A stretch of DNA of 64,000 bases from Flavobacterium cheongpyeongense (GTDB taxonomy: Bacteria; Bacteroidota; Bacteroidia; Flavobacteriales; Flavobacteriaceae): positions 24,243 to 88,242 of the forward strand of contig NZ_QJHK01000019.1 in assembly GCF_003202435.1 (NCBI RefSeq), written 5' to 3'. Position 1 is the first letter of the stretch. Every line of letters begins with the position of its first letter. A program made the translations under genes and the position numbers. Positions 24,444 to 33,828 of the stretch are shown piece by piece. The notes beneath the pieces were generated by a model. It saw nothing but the letters and a program-made list of their open reading frames with translations. It had not been told where the DNA came from and searched no databases.

Positions 24444-26537
24444 ATGGCATTTTACAAAAAACTTTCGCCCTTTTACAATCTTGCTTTATTCTATTTTATT
24501 ATTAGTTTCCTGTTGCGGATTGTTTTGTTTTTTCATCCAATCACACAAAGTTCATTCAACTTTATCGAAAGTCTTAAAATCTTTAGTCTGGGTTTAATTG
24601 CAGATTGTTTTGTATTTACAATTGCCGGTTTGTTTTTATGGCTTTATTTAATTTTTATCTCAGATACCAAATACAGCAAACCTTATGGTTATATTATCCT
24701 TGGCGTTTTTATCATCCTGTTTTTGTATGTAGCGTCCGGAAAAAGCATTTTTGATGAATATGGTGGAGCTTTGCCAAAAATTGTCCTGATTTTCATTGGG
24801 ATAAAAACAATTTTATTTGCACTTTTTTTATTTCTTCCAAAAAAAAGGAGTAAAATCAGGTTTTGGTTATTTGCCTTTGTGATTTTTTTGTATGTTTTAT
24901 TGATTCTTCAAAATGCGATAAGCGAATATTTCTTTTGGAATGAATTTGGTGTAAAGTACAATTTTATTGCTGTAAACTATTTAATCTATACCAATGAAGT
25001 TATAGGAAACATTATGCAGTCTTATCCTGTTGTTCCAATATTTTCAGGCTTATTTTTGATAACGGGAATTGTTACTTATTTTATTCTGAAAAAGTCAAGA
25101 ATTTATATCGATAAGATTCCGACCTTCAGTCAGAAAATAAAAATTTCGGTGCTTTACATCTTTTTGTCTATAATTTCTTTAACAGCCATTCCAATATTGG
25201 CAAAAACTGAAAACTCTAAAAATATTTTTGTCAATGAACTTCAGTCTAACGGCTTATATAAATTTTATTTAGCTTTTAAGAATAGTGACTTAGACTATTT
25301 TAAATTTTATAAAACACTACCCACCAAAGAAGCTTTTGCCATTTTAGAAAAGCAATTTACGACTATTTCAGGACAAAAAACTAATCGTAAAATTACAAGT
25401 GATTCTCTGGAAAACCATAAAAATGTAGTGCTGATTACTATTGAAAGTTATAGTGCTGAGTTTATGAAAATGTATGGGAACGATAAAAATATTACGCCTT
25501 TTCTGGATAGCCTGGCTCAAAAAAGTCTTCAGTTTACCAATTTGTATGCCGCTGGAAACCGAACTGTCCGTGGTCTCGAAGCTGTGACGTTGTGCCTGCC
25601 TCCAACTGCCGGTGAGAGCGTTGTAAAACGGGTAGACAATAAAAATAAATTTTCAACGGGAAATATTTTTAAACATAAAGGCTACAACGTAAAATTTATG
25701 TACGGTGGTGATGCTTTTTTTGATAATATGAAGGATTTTTATTCCGGAAATGGATATACGATCGTTGACAAATCAAGCTTGAGTTCAGAAGAAATTACGT
25801 TTTCGAATGTTTGGGGAGTTTGCGATGAGGATATGTATAATAAAGCCATAAAGGTTATGAACACTGAGGCGAAAGAAAACAAACCTTTCTTTAATCATAT
25901 TATGACAGTCAGCAATCACAGACCATTTACATATCCTGAGAACAAAATTGATATTCCGGCAGATTGCAAATCGAGAGATGGTGGTGTGAAATATACCGAT
26001 TATGCTTTAAGAAAATTCTTTGCAATGGCCAGTAAACAACCGTGGTTTAAAAATACCGTTTTTGTTATAGTTGCAGATCATTGTGCTTCGAGTGCCGGAA
26101 AAACAGAGCTTCCGTTAGACAAATACCGAATTCCGGCTTTTATTTACAGTCCGGGAATTAAGGCTGAAAAATACAATCAGCTGATGTCTCAAATTGATTT
26201 GATGCCTACGCTTTTTGGTTTATTACATTTTGACTATGAAAGTAAATTTTACGGTCAGGATGTTTTTAAATCTGATTATAAGCCCAGGGCCTTTATCGCT
26301 ACTTATCAGGATTTAGGAATGATCCGGGATAATGTCCTGACCATTTTATCGCCAAAACAGCAGGTAAAACAATATCAGCTAAATGTTATTCCTGAAAAGG
26401 GAGTTGCCCCGGAATACCAAATCCATTATGAGGAAAAAGCTTTGAAAAAGGAAAGGACTGATTTGGTAAATGAAACCATTTCGTTTTATCAGACTGCTTC
26501 TGATATATTGAAACGAAAAGCCTATCAAAAATTATAA
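24444..26537 (+). CDS. LTA-synthase-like sulfatase family membrane protein
   Basis: A 697-residue protein with five N-terminal membrane helices (about 12-30, 42-72, 80-96, 108-130 and 138-157; a further helix around 180-215 may exist) and an extracytoplasmic sulfatase-fold domain from about 330. HKNVVLITIESYSAEFMKMYG resembles the LTA synthase first metal loop, NRTVRGLEA carries the catalytic Thr position, and VIVADHC the metal-binding Asp-His. Gram-negative homologues transfer phosphoglycerol or phosphoethanolamine to envelope glycans or lipid. The substrate is unknown. It is divergent from a two-component system. Confidence 0.85.
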   Translation: MAFYKKLSPFYNLALFYFIISFLLRIVLFFHPITQSSFNFIESLKIFSLGLIADCFVFTIAGLFLWLYLIFISDTKYSKPYGYIILGVFIILFLYVASGKSIFDEYGGALPKIVLIFIGIKTILFALFLFLPKKRSKIRFWLFAFVIFLYVLLILQNAISEYFFWNEFGVKYNFIAVNYLIYTNEVIGNIMQSYPVVPIFSGLFLITGIVTYFILKKSRIYIDKIPTFSQKIKISVLYIFLSIISLTAIPILAKTENSKNIFVNELQSNGLYKFYLAFKNSDLDYFKFYKTLPTKEAFAILEKQFTTISGQKTNRKITSDSLENHKNVVLITIESYSAEFMKMYGNDKNITPFLDSLAQKSLQFTNLYAAGNRTVRGLEAVTLCLPPTAGESVVKRVDNKNKFSTGNIFKHKGYNVKFMYGGDAFFDNMKDFYSGNGYTIVDKSSLSSEEITFSNVWGVCDEDMYNKAIKVMNTEAKENKPFFNHIMTVSNHRPFTYPENKIDIPADCKSRDGGVKYTDYALRKFFAMASKQPWFKNTVFVIVADHCASSAGKTELPLDKYRIPAFIYSPGIKAEKYNQLMSQIDLMPTLFGLLHFDYESKFYGQDVFKSDYKPRAFIATYQDLGMIRDNVLTILSPKQQVKQYQLNVIPEKGVAPEYQIHYEEKALKKERTDLVNETISFYQTASDILKRKAYQKL

Positions 26538-26568
26538 AAACTAACTTACCTTATAAAACCTAGTTGCT

Positions 26569-26625
26569 GGCCCTGATTCATCCTTTTTCCTGCTGCTGAC
26601 AGCAGGAAACGATAAAGCGGACAGC
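26569..26625 (+). repeat. Dispersed structured repeat, copy 2 (hairpin between GGCCCTGAT and GCGGACAGC)
   Basis: GCCCTGAT (26570-26577), ATCCTTTT (26580-26587), a perfect hairpin TTTCCTGCTG/CAGCAGGAAA (26586-26595 and 26600-26609) with loop CTGA, then CGGACAGC. The same outer blocks with a different hairpin occur at 34684-34761. The rest of the 26538-26881 gap is AT-rich DNA without an ORF and, at its end, a terminator. No T-run follows, so the hairpin is not an ordinary terminator. Confidence 0.55.
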
Positions 26626-26821
26626 TTGAGATTGCTTTGTTGTTTATACCATTTACACATATAAAATAGTCCGATCTACTCGTTCTTTTTTTATAAATCA
26701 TTCCATAACTAAAGAATACATAAATGGTATTATTTTGGGCAGAATCACTTTTTATTTATTGCTGATAAAACCCAATAAAAAATATTGAAATTCCCTGAAC
26801 ACCGAATCTTAATTAAATACG

Positions 26822-26856
26822 AAAGCCTGTAACATAGTACTTTATTTACAGGCTTT
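26822..26856 (-). terminator. Terminator of the phospholipase C/nuclease-like gene
   Basis: AAAGCCTGTAA (26822-26832) pairs with TTACAGGCTTT (26846-26856), 11 bp, with a 13-base loop, and T-rich sequence on the outer side. It follows the leftward gene at 26882-27880. Confidence 0.75.
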
Positions 26857-26881
26857 TGTGTTATTGCATTATGCTAAATAC

Positions 26882-27880
26882 TTAATCATTTTGATTTTGC
26901 ATTCCGAAAAGATTTCCTTTCTGAAATAATTTCAAATCTTGCTTTAAAGCTTTACTGTTACGCGTAGTCAATTCCTTAGAATCTAAATCGCTTAAATCCG
27001 GTTTTCCGGCATTTACCCAGGCAGTGTACCAAAAACTGGCTGTCGCGCTAATGGATTTTCTCATTTGGCTTTCGACCATTCCGTTTAATTCGGTATGCAG
27101 TTTAGCAGCATATTCATCTGAGAATTTAGCCGAGTTGTATTTGCTTTTTACAATTTTCCCTTCAGCATCCACAACAAAAACCTGATTCTCTGGAGTTGAA
27201 GTTCTTAGCTTTTTGTCTACAGCCAATAAGGAATCAACTAAGCTGTGTGTATCCATGATCATAGCCCAGGTTGCTTTATGAACATCCTCGTAATACTGCG
27301 CTTCAGGTACATTTAATTTATAATTTTTAACGAATAACTCAGGTAACCTGCTTTCCCAAAGTGAATGGATTCCTTTTTGATCTGTCAATTGTCCGTCATG
27401 GTTCGCTGAAGTATGCAAAGGCATGTGGGCATCACCAATGTAATGACCTAAATCTGCGGCAAGAAATAAGATTTCTGCCCTGTTTTTTTCTTTGAATGCT
27501 TTGGTTAATTTAACCATCATGTCTTCGATGTACCATGGAAGGATTCCGTTATCGTTTAAGAATTTAGCATCGTATTTTTTGGTTGCTTCTTCTAATGTTT
27601 TAGGCAGACTGTCCGTTGATCCGAAATTTTCCAGATCGATATAATGTCTTGGATTTTCATCTTTGTACTTTAAAGCGTATTTACGAATATCCGGAACAGA
27701 AGCCTCTTGTGTAATAAAATCAATATGATTGTAAAAAAAGACCTGTAGCTGTTGCGGTAGGGCCATTACTGCGGCTTTATTGATGCGTTCATGACCTACA
27801 ATTCCCCATGACAGGGTTAAAAAGCCAATTATAACTGCGAAGAAAGCAATTAGTTTTGGATTCATTTTAAAATTTTTCAT
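26882..27880 (-). CDS. Zinc-dependent phospholipase C / P1 nuclease-like secreted protein
   Basis: A 332-residue protein with an N-terminal signal peptide (about 1-24). The mature protein would start near Trp25-Gly, the residue that ligates zinc in this superfamily, followed by HERINKAAV. Later zinc ligands are in HYIDLENF, LGHYIGDAHMPLHTS and SLWESR. Related enzymes hydrolyse phospholipids or single-stranded nucleic acids. I cannot decide between the two. It should act in the periplasm or outside. It stands alone, with a terminator at 26822-26856. Confidence 0.82.
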   Translation of the reverse strand: MKNFKMNPKLIAFFAVIIGFLTLSWGIVGHERINKAAVMALPQQLQVFFYNHIDFITQEASVPDIRKYALKYKDENPRHYIDLENFGSTDSLPKTLEEATKKYDAKFLNDNGILPWYIEDMMVKLTKAFKEKNRAEILFLAADLGHYIGDAHMPLHTSANHDGQLTDQKGIHSLWESRLPELFVKNYKLNVPEAQYYEDVHKATWAMIMDTHSLVDSLLAVDKKLRTSTPENQVFVVDAEGKIVKSKYNSAKFSDEYAAKLHTELNGMVESQMRKSISATASFWYTAWVNAGKPDLSDLDSKELTTRNSKALKQDLKLFQKGNLFGMQNQND

Positions 27881-28052
27881 TTGAAGTTTTATTTGGACTG
27901 CAAATTTACCTCATTTAAGAATAATTCAAAAGAATACTATTTAATATTGTGTTAATTTAATTTTGTTTAATTTTTGAATCATATCACTAATATAAGTTCA
28001 TTTCAAACTTTCTTCGTAAATTCGTTTCCGATTCTACTTTAAAATATTCTAT

Positions 28053-29009
28053 ATGCGCCTGATTTATTCGAGTATTCTTTTTCTTTTCATTTCGATTTGT
28101 TCTGCACAAGATGATGTTGTGCAATTAAAAAACGTTAGTGATACCATTTTAAATACCAAAAGAACTTTAAAAATACCGGATCCGTTAAATGAAATAAAAA
28201 CCATGCAGCAATTGTTTCCGGGTGAGTTCTATAAGCTTCCAGATGATAATATTTTTATGAGCTGGAAATGCAAAAGCTGTAAACCGGAACACTATACTGA
28301 TGTTAATGGGGTTGAAGAAGATCCTTTATTTCCTTATAAAGAAGGTGTTGCAACCCGTCTTGACACTACAATTAGTTATTCGGATTCTAAGGGTAACCAG
28401 TTCAAAATGTTAGTTTTTAATCACTCTTTTTATGATGCCGACGGATTACAGACGAGCCGTTTTAACGGAGGACTTTTAGGATTGGCTAAATTTTCGAAAA
28501 CAGGGAATCTTTGGGAAATGAAATCTTTTCAGCCTGCTATTGCCGCTTTTGGTGCTTTCTCACGAATACCGGCTTTGAAATTGGTAGAAATTGGTGAAGA
28601 TCAATATGCCTTTTCGCTGATACATGCCAACGGAGGAGCTGGCGGACCTTACAACGCATACTTATATCTAATTGTTGGTTTTAACGGAAAATACCAAACA
28701 TTGATGAAACTGGCAGATTACAGACTTTCAAACAATGCTGAAGGAAGTACGGAATGGTCAAGTACATACAAAGTTGTTAATGATGTCAAGAAAAAGTTTT
28801 TTAGGGATTTTGTAATAACAACAACCGGATTCTATAAAAAAGCGAAAGGAACTGAGGATGACTTTGAAGTAGAGATGCCAAAAGAGGTAAGCGAAATGGT
28901 TAAAACTAAAAAACAATTTAATTTTACAATTGAAAAACGCCTATCTTTTAATGGAAAATGGTACACCAGTACAGGGAAACCTGTTGTGAAGTTTTCTAAC
29001 ATTAAATAA
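28053..29009 (+). CDS. Exported hypothetical protein
   Basis: A 318-residue protein with a signal peptide (MRLIYSSILFLFISICSAQ, cleaved near residue 18-20). The mature part has MSWKCKSCKPEHYTDVNG, with a CxxC pair, and beta-type segments such as SLIHANGGAGGPYNAYLYLIVGF. I do not recognise the family. Its stop codon abuts the stop of the YeiH gene on the other strand. It has no operon partner on its own strand. Confidence 0.75.
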   Translation: MRLIYSSILFLFISICSAQDDVVQLKNVSDTILNTKRTLKIPDPLNEIKTMQQLFPGEFYKLPDDNIFMSWKCKSCKPEHYTDVNGVEEDPLFPYKEGVATRLDTTISYSDSKGNQFKMLVFNHSFYDADGLQTSRFNGGLLGLAKFSKTGNLWEMKSFQPAIAAFGAFSRIPALKLVEIGEDQYAFSLIHANGGAGGPYNAYLYLIVGFNGKYQTLMKLADYRLSNNAEGSTEWSSTYKVVNDVKKKFFRDFVITTTGFYKKAKGTEDDFEVEMPKEVSEMVKTKKQFNFTIEKRLSFNGKWYTSTGKPVVKFSNIK

Positions 29010-29975
29010 TTATCCCAGATAACGTATCGATACCAATCCCAAGCCAGCAATAAATATCCAAAGAAAAAAACCTTGTAGCAAAGGCTTTGCCCCTACTGAT
29101 TTCAAAGCATTACTATTTAAAGTTGTGCCGATTAGAAACAAAGTTATTGTTAAACCAATTTTGGCAATTAATACGATTTTTGGAGCAAAAAAAGCTATTT
29201 GAGGCAAGTATGAATTTAGTAATATTGCAACAACAAACAATCCGATAAAATAAGGAATCTTAATTTTTGAGTTTTTATTTTTAAAAATAATCGCTGTTAG
29301 AATCGAAATCGGAATGATCCATAAGGCTCTGGCCAGTTTTACGGTTGTAGCAATCTGCAAAGCTTCAGCGCCGTATTTATTCGCTGCACCTACGACAGAA
29401 CTGGTATCATGAATGGCGATGGCACACCATAATCCAAAATCTTTTTGGGATAAATCAAGCTGATGCCCAATGAACGGAAACACAAACAGGGCAACCGAAT
29501 TCAGAATAAAAATCACCCCCAATGCAATAGAAGTCTGATTTTCATTTGATTTGATTGTTGGCGAAATAGCAGCTATGGCACTTCCGCCACAGATTGCTGT
29601 TCCGCAGGAAATTAAATGTGATGTTTTTTTCTCGGTTTTAAGCCATTTTCCTAAAAGTGTTCCAAAAACTAAAGTACTGATTATCGAGAATATCATTAAC
29701 AAAAACCCTTCTTTCCCGACAGAAATGGCAGATGAAGCATTCATTCCGAAACCTAAACCTACAACTGAAAACTGCAATAAAAAGGTAATAGCCTTATGAT
29801 TGAAAGCTACAAATGGGTTTCCAAATACGTTTACAATTAGCACTCCTAATAACAAAGCAATGGGTGGAGAAATTATGGAAAACAGACACAAAATAAGTAC
29901 TGCTCCAAAAATAAGCTGCTGAAAAAAAATACTGACTTCTAATAAATGAGCTATGGTGTGTTGTTTCGTTTTCAA
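29010..29975 (-). CDS. YeiH-family (UPF0324) transporter
   Basis: A 321-residue protein with about ten membrane helices and conserved Gly/Pro-rich loops; the family is UPF0324, with relatives called YeiH or YadS and a proposed sulfate exporter role. Visible signatures include CGTAICGGSAIAAISPTIKSNENQT and the AIAIHDTSSVVGAANKYG segment. It is downstream of a LysR-type gene on the same strand with a 74-base gap. The LysR regulator next to YeiH is a recurrent pairing. The transported ion is not demonstrated. Its stop codon touches that of the gene at 28053-29009. Confidence 0.82.
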   Translation of the reverse strand: MKTKQHTIAHLLEVSIFFQQLIFGAVLILCLFSIISPPIALLLGVLIVNVFGNPFVAFNHKAITFLLQFSVVGLGFGMNASSAISVGKEGFLLMIFSIISTLVFGTLLGKWLKTEKKTSHLISCGTAICGGSAIAAISPTIKSNENQTSIALGVIFILNSVALFVFPFIGHQLDLSQKDFGLWCAIAIHDTSSVVGAANKYGAEALQIATTVKLARALWIIPISILTAIIFKNKNSKIKIPYFIGLFVVAILLNSYLPQIAFFAPKIVLIAKIGLTITLFLIGTTLNSNALKSVGAKPLLQGFFLWIFIAGLGLVSIRYLG

Positions 29976-30049
29976 AATAAGGTACTTGATATTTACCCTG
30001 CAAAGTTCTGCCGTTTATATGGGAAACACCAATCGTAAAACACAATCGG

Positions 30050-30946
30050 CTATAACGTGAGGTTATAACAGGAGGCTAAGTTTTGAATAAATAACTCAGA
30101 TAAAGCATCTGATTTCCCCAATAATGTAATGATGTAAAAATATCTTTCGATGGATAAACCTTCTACATCCAGAACAATCAATTCATTGTTTTTAAGCTCT
30201 TTGCCTACTGCGTGTATTGACATGAAAGCAAAACAGTCTGAGTTGAGCAAGTACGATTTGATGCTTTCTGTACTTCCTAACTGCATTTCGATTTGTAAGT
30301 CTGTTAATTTCACGCCGACTTGTTTTAAAGTATATTCTATAACTTCAAGTGTTCCGGATCCACGCTCTCGTGTAATAAATTTCATGGATTTTAGATCCTC
30401 CAGTGAAATTTCGTTTTGTTTTACCAAAGGATTTTGCGTATTGCAGACCAAAACCAATTCGTCTTTTATAAACGGAACATATTTAATGGACTGGTTTTTA
30501 GACTGTCCTTCTACAATTCCGATTTCGATTTCTTTATTAATTAAGGCATTTTCAATCTGTTCGGTATTTCCGTTCAGTAGATTGACTTTAATGTCCTGCT
30601 GTTTTTGGTGAAATCTTGCCAAAACCGGTGAAATAATATATTGCGAAATGGTGGTACTTGAACCTAATCGCAGCAACCCCTGACGCTCGTTACGAAACGA
30701 ACTCATCTCAAAGTCGATTTCACGATAGATTTCGAAGATGTTTTTGGTATGTTGTAAAAGGATTTTCCCTGCCGGAGTCAAGGCAATTTTAGAACCGTTT
30801 CGTTCAAAAAGCTTGGTTTTATAGGTTTCTTCGAGTTCCTGAATATGCTTGGAAACAGCTGGCTGGGTAATATACAATTCTGTTGCCGCTTTAGTAAAAT
30901 TAAGGCGGAGTGCAACGGTGTAGAAAACTTTTAGTCGGAAATCCAT
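30050..30946 (-). CDS. LysR-family transcriptional regulator
   Basis: A 298-residue regulator: the N-terminal winged helix (1-62; AALRLNFTKAATELYITQPAVSKHIQELEE) and a two-subdomain effector-binding part (about 90-290). It precedes the YeiH gene by 74 bases on the same strand, the pairing found for CysL/YeiE-type regulators of that transporter. Its ligand may be a sulfur compound, by analogy only. It is divergent from no neighbour; the upstream 240 bases contain a remnant and a terminator. Confidence 0.9.
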   Translation of the reverse strand: MDFRLKVFYTVALRLNFTKAATELYITQPAVSKHIQELEETYKTKLFERNGSKIALTPAGKILLQHTKNIFEIYREIDFEMSSFRNERQGLLRLGSSTTISQYIISPVLARFHQKQQDIKVNLLNGNTEQIENALINKEIEIGIVEGQSKNQSIKYVPFIKDELVLVCNTQNPLVKQNEISLEDLKSMKFITRERGSGTLEVIEYTLKQVGVKLTDLQIEMQLGSTESIKSYLLNSDCFAFMSIHAVGKELKNNELIVLDVEGLSIERYFYIITLLGKSDALSELFIQNLASCYNLTL

Positions 30947-31003
30947 TATTTATTGTTTTATTCTTTCCAAACCCTTAGTTTAATAATATTAAAAAATATA
31001 AAA

Positions 31004-31024
31004 AGCCCCTAATAAATAGAGGCT
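31004..31024 (-). terminator. Terminator following a gene remnant
   Basis: AGCCCCTA (31004-31011) pairs with TAGAGGCT (31017-31024) with one mismatch, and on the minus strand a T-run follows (GCTTTTT). It lies directly after the stop of the remnant at 31026-31121, so it was probably the terminator of the lost gene or now serves the gene at 31189. Confidence 0.6.
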
Positions 31025-31025
31025 C

Positions 31026-31121
31026 TTATATTGCTGGAACTTCCCAAATACGCATTCTGCCTTTAGGCTTCCCAAATTTGTATTCTGTTCCAGTTATTTC
31101 TTGAAACAAATCTATAATGAA
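31026..31121 (-). pseudogene. C-terminal remnant of an unidentified gene
   Basis: A stop-to-stop frame of 31 codons reads FIIDLFQEITGTEYKFGKP, then KGRMRIWEVPAI and a TAA. No start codon exists except an internal ATG. The residue composition looks coding and a terminator follows immediately. This is best explained as the last part of a decayed gene. The GKPKGRMRIWEV sequence is not recognised. Confidence 0.4.
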
Positions 31122-31188
31122 TTATCAAATATGACAAATAATTTCAATACCTAATAACTATACAAAACTGTAATACAATAAGATTTAA

Positions 31189-31752
31189 TTATATCTCAAA
31201 TGTATCAATATATTGAATATTGTTACCATTTTTTTGATTTAATGTCGAAAAACTTGAATTAAATATTAATTCAAACTGACCTACCGAAATTTTGAAATCT
31301 TCTTTCCTCATCGCCGTTATAACTGTAACTTCATAGGTATTTGTATCAAAAAAATGATACTCTGCAATAATGTTTAACGTTATATCTGTATCAAATTCTT
31401 CTTTTAACACAACTCTTAATCCTCTAGATTTTGGAGGTGGATGATTTACAAATTGAAATGACTTATGCTTTAATGAATAATAAATTAAATGAGGTAAAGC
31501 TTTTTGGACTAATTTCTCAACATATTCTATACCAATATCCTCTCTCTTTGCACCATCATCTTCGCCATACTGATCTCGATTAGAATAATGTTTATCAATC
31601 CAAAAATTGACTATAATATTCTCAGAATGGATTCCGATTTTTTTCGCATTTGGCGAACAGCAATTTTCTTGATAACCTTCAACATCATTAACTATAGTAG
31701 CTTCGTTAGATTGTTTAGTAGATATTCTTTTTCTCTTTGGCTTTTCTTCCAT
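31189..31752 (-). CDS. Hypothetical protein with a basic N-terminus
   Basis: A 187-residue soluble protein with a basic, Ser/Thr-rich start (MEEKPKRKRISTKQSNEATI) and a later acidic and beta-rich part. There is no signal peptide and no membrane segment. No known motif is seen and I do not recognise the family. It has a Cys pair (NCCSPN) near residue 31. Codons and composition resemble the rest of the window. It stands between the remnant at 31026 and the VWA-like gene at 31801, from which it is separated by 48 bases. Confidence 0.6.
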   Translation of the reverse strand: MEEKPKRKRISTKQSNEATIVNDVEGYQENCCSPNAKKIGIHSENIIVNFWIDKHYSNRDQYGEDDGAKREDIGIEYVEKLVQKALPHLIYYSLKHKSFQFVNHPPPKSRGLRVVLKEEFDTDITLNIIAEYHFFDTNTYEVTVITAMRKEDFKISVGQFELIFNSSFSTLNQKNGNNIQYIDTFEI

Positions 31753-31800
31753 TCTTTGATTAATTATAATTTAAAATCCATTGTAAAATTATAAGAAACT

Positions 31801-33828
31801 CTACAACATCCCATTATACTTCCTGACAAACCATTCCGTAGTCAATAAAGCAGCGATTAAAACCAATAACCACACCCAATCAATTAAAGGAGTTTTGGTC
31901 GAAATGTTTTTTTCAATTGATTTGTATTCCTTATTTTCTAAAAGCGTCTGAATCAAATCATCTGCCTGATTTTCGAAAAAGGCTTTTCCATTGGTCTGTA
32001 AGGCCAGTTGTTTCAGTTTTTGAACATCAGGATTTACAAATTGTTTTTCAATATCAAAATCCAAAATCTCAAAATGACTTGCATACGAAGTATTTGAATT
32101 TAATTCTTTTACGGTAAAATTATATTTTCCGGCAGCCAGACCGTCTAGGTTTGCCGAGAAAGAGTTATTTCCTTTAAGCAAATCGTAATTTTTGCTTTGC
32201 TTGGTTTTGGCATTTGTAACTGAGATTGTTAATCTGGCTTTTTCGTCAAACTCATAGTTTTTATTGAAATATTGTGCATTAATTACAATGGCTTCTCCCG
32301 AATTATAAAAGCTTTCGTGTTCTACAGCCAATGCTTTTTTTGAAGTTGATGTTGCCAAAAACTGTATTATTTTATCAATAAAAACATCATATTTCTCGAA
32401 TGACTGATTGTCGATATGACTTTGCAGACGCCATTTCCAGCTGTTTTCTCCTAAAAGAAAAGCAGTTCTTTTGCCCTGATTTTCGGCGAAAGCCAATAAA
32501 GGCGCATTGGTAGAAACATTTCTGATTTTAGACGAAAGCAAAACCGATACATTTCCGTTTGCAGTAATGGTCCCGAATAAATTCTGCAATGGCGGAAAGT
32601 TTTCAAAACCAATATTTTCAATGGCAAACAAATTAAATTGCGATTGAAATTCGTTTAAATAATCTTCTCTTTGACCGCTCATTTTAAAAACCAAACTATT
32701 CTGTTTCTGGTTCAGAAAATTAAAATCGGTACTGTTTCCGGTAATAATAAAAGTATTTGTTCCGGCTAATTTATTGTTATCAAAAATTGGCTTAAAAGCA
32801 CTATTCGGTTGGTATAAAACCAAAACTGAACAGTCCTGCAGTAAATTTAGTTCATTAGGTTTTGCCAATATCACTTTGCGTTGTGCATTCGTTTCAATCG
32901 AACGTTTTAATGCTCCAATATCCGGATGATTTATAGATGAAACTATGGCAATTGTCGATTTTTGGTCGATTACTTCTACCGCAAAGTTTTTGACATTATT
33001 GTAACTGTTTTTCTCTTTTACGCCAGAAGAAATATTTGCCCTGAAAATCTGTAGTCCAACCTTATCTGCAGGTAACAATACATTTAAAGAAGCTGTTTTT
33101 TTAGAAGGAGAAAAAGAAACTTTCTCTCTGGCCACAACAGAATTTCCCTGTGAAATTGTAAAATCAGCATTGACAGCCTTAGTACCTGCATATTGTAAAA
33201 AGACTTCAACAGGGAATTTATTTTTATGAAAAGCGTATTTATTAACGTTTAACTGATTGATTTTTAAATCGAAAAAAGTGGTTGTATCTCCCACAACCAA
33301 AGGATACACTTTATTGACAGGATCAAAACGATAGACATAATCGTTTCCTGTAGTCTGATTTCCGTCAGTAATGATAACAGTCGGGAAAACCAGGTTTTTA
33401 TTGATGCTTTTTACATTCTTTGCTACCTCATCTAGATTGGTTTGTTTTCCTTTGAAATCGAATTGGTCCGAAGGTTTAAAATCTGCATCGAATTGATAAG
33501 ACTGCACTTCAAATTTTTCCTGAATAGCAGTATTCGAAACCAAAGCTTTGTATAATTCAACCGTTTTTTTATCAGATTTCAAAGCCGTAATAGAACTCGA
33601 ATTATCTACCGCAATTGCCAAAGGCGTTTTGGTTACTTCCAGCGAATTCTTTGTCATTACAGGATTAATTAGTAAAACCAATAATCCAAAAATGGTTAAA
33701 AAACGCAAAAAAGCCAAAAGTATACTCACATTAGAATAACTTTTGGCTTTATAAAAATATTGAAAATACGACAATCCACCAGCTATTACTAAAGAAAGTA
33801 GTAACAATAGAATCGTGTTTGTAGTCAT
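31801..33828 (-). CDS. VWA-like membrane protein (BatA-like architecture)
   Basis: A 675-residue protein with two N-terminal helices (about 3-21 and 36-58), a von Willebrand A-like domain starting with the metal-site pattern AIAVDNSSSI (DxSxS near residues 75-79), and a C-terminal helix (about 652-671). A Rossmann-like region with IAIVSSINHPDIGALKRSIE lies in the middle. Bacteroidota genomes carry many such proteins of unknown function; homologues are often called VWA domain proteins. It follows fabG in the same direction after an 79-base spacer. Confidence 0.75.
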   Translation of the reverse strand: MTTNTILLLLLSLVIAGGLSYFQYFYKAKSYSNVSILLAFLRFLTIFGLLVLLINPVMTKNSLEVTKTPLAIAVDNSSSITALKSDKKTVELYKALVSNTAIQEKFEVQSYQFDADFKPSDQFDFKGKQTNLDEVAKNVKSINKNLVFPTVIITDGNQTTGNDYVYRFDPVNKVYPLVVGDTTTFFDLKINQLNVNKYAFHKNKFPVEVFLQYAGTKAVNADFTISQGNSVVAREKVSFSPSKKTASLNVLLPADKVGLQIFRANISSGVKEKNSYNNVKNFAVEVIDQKSTIAIVSSINHPDIGALKRSIETNAQRKVILAKPNELNLLQDCSVLVLYQPNSAFKPIFDNNKLAGTNTFIITGNSTDFNFLNQKQNSLVFKMSGQREDYLNEFQSQFNLFAIENIGFENFPPLQNLFGTITANGNVSVLLSSKIRNVSTNAPLLAFAENQGKRTAFLLGENSWKWRLQSHIDNQSFEKYDVFIDKIIQFLATSTSKKALAVEHESFYNSGEAIVINAQYFNKNYEFDEKARLTISVTNAKTKQSKNYDLLKGNNSFSANLDGLAAGKYNFTVKELNSNTSYASHFEILDFDIEKQFVNPDVQKLKQLALQTNGKAFFENQADDLIQTLLENKEYKSIEKNISTKTPLIDWVWLLVLIAALLTTEWFVRKYNGML

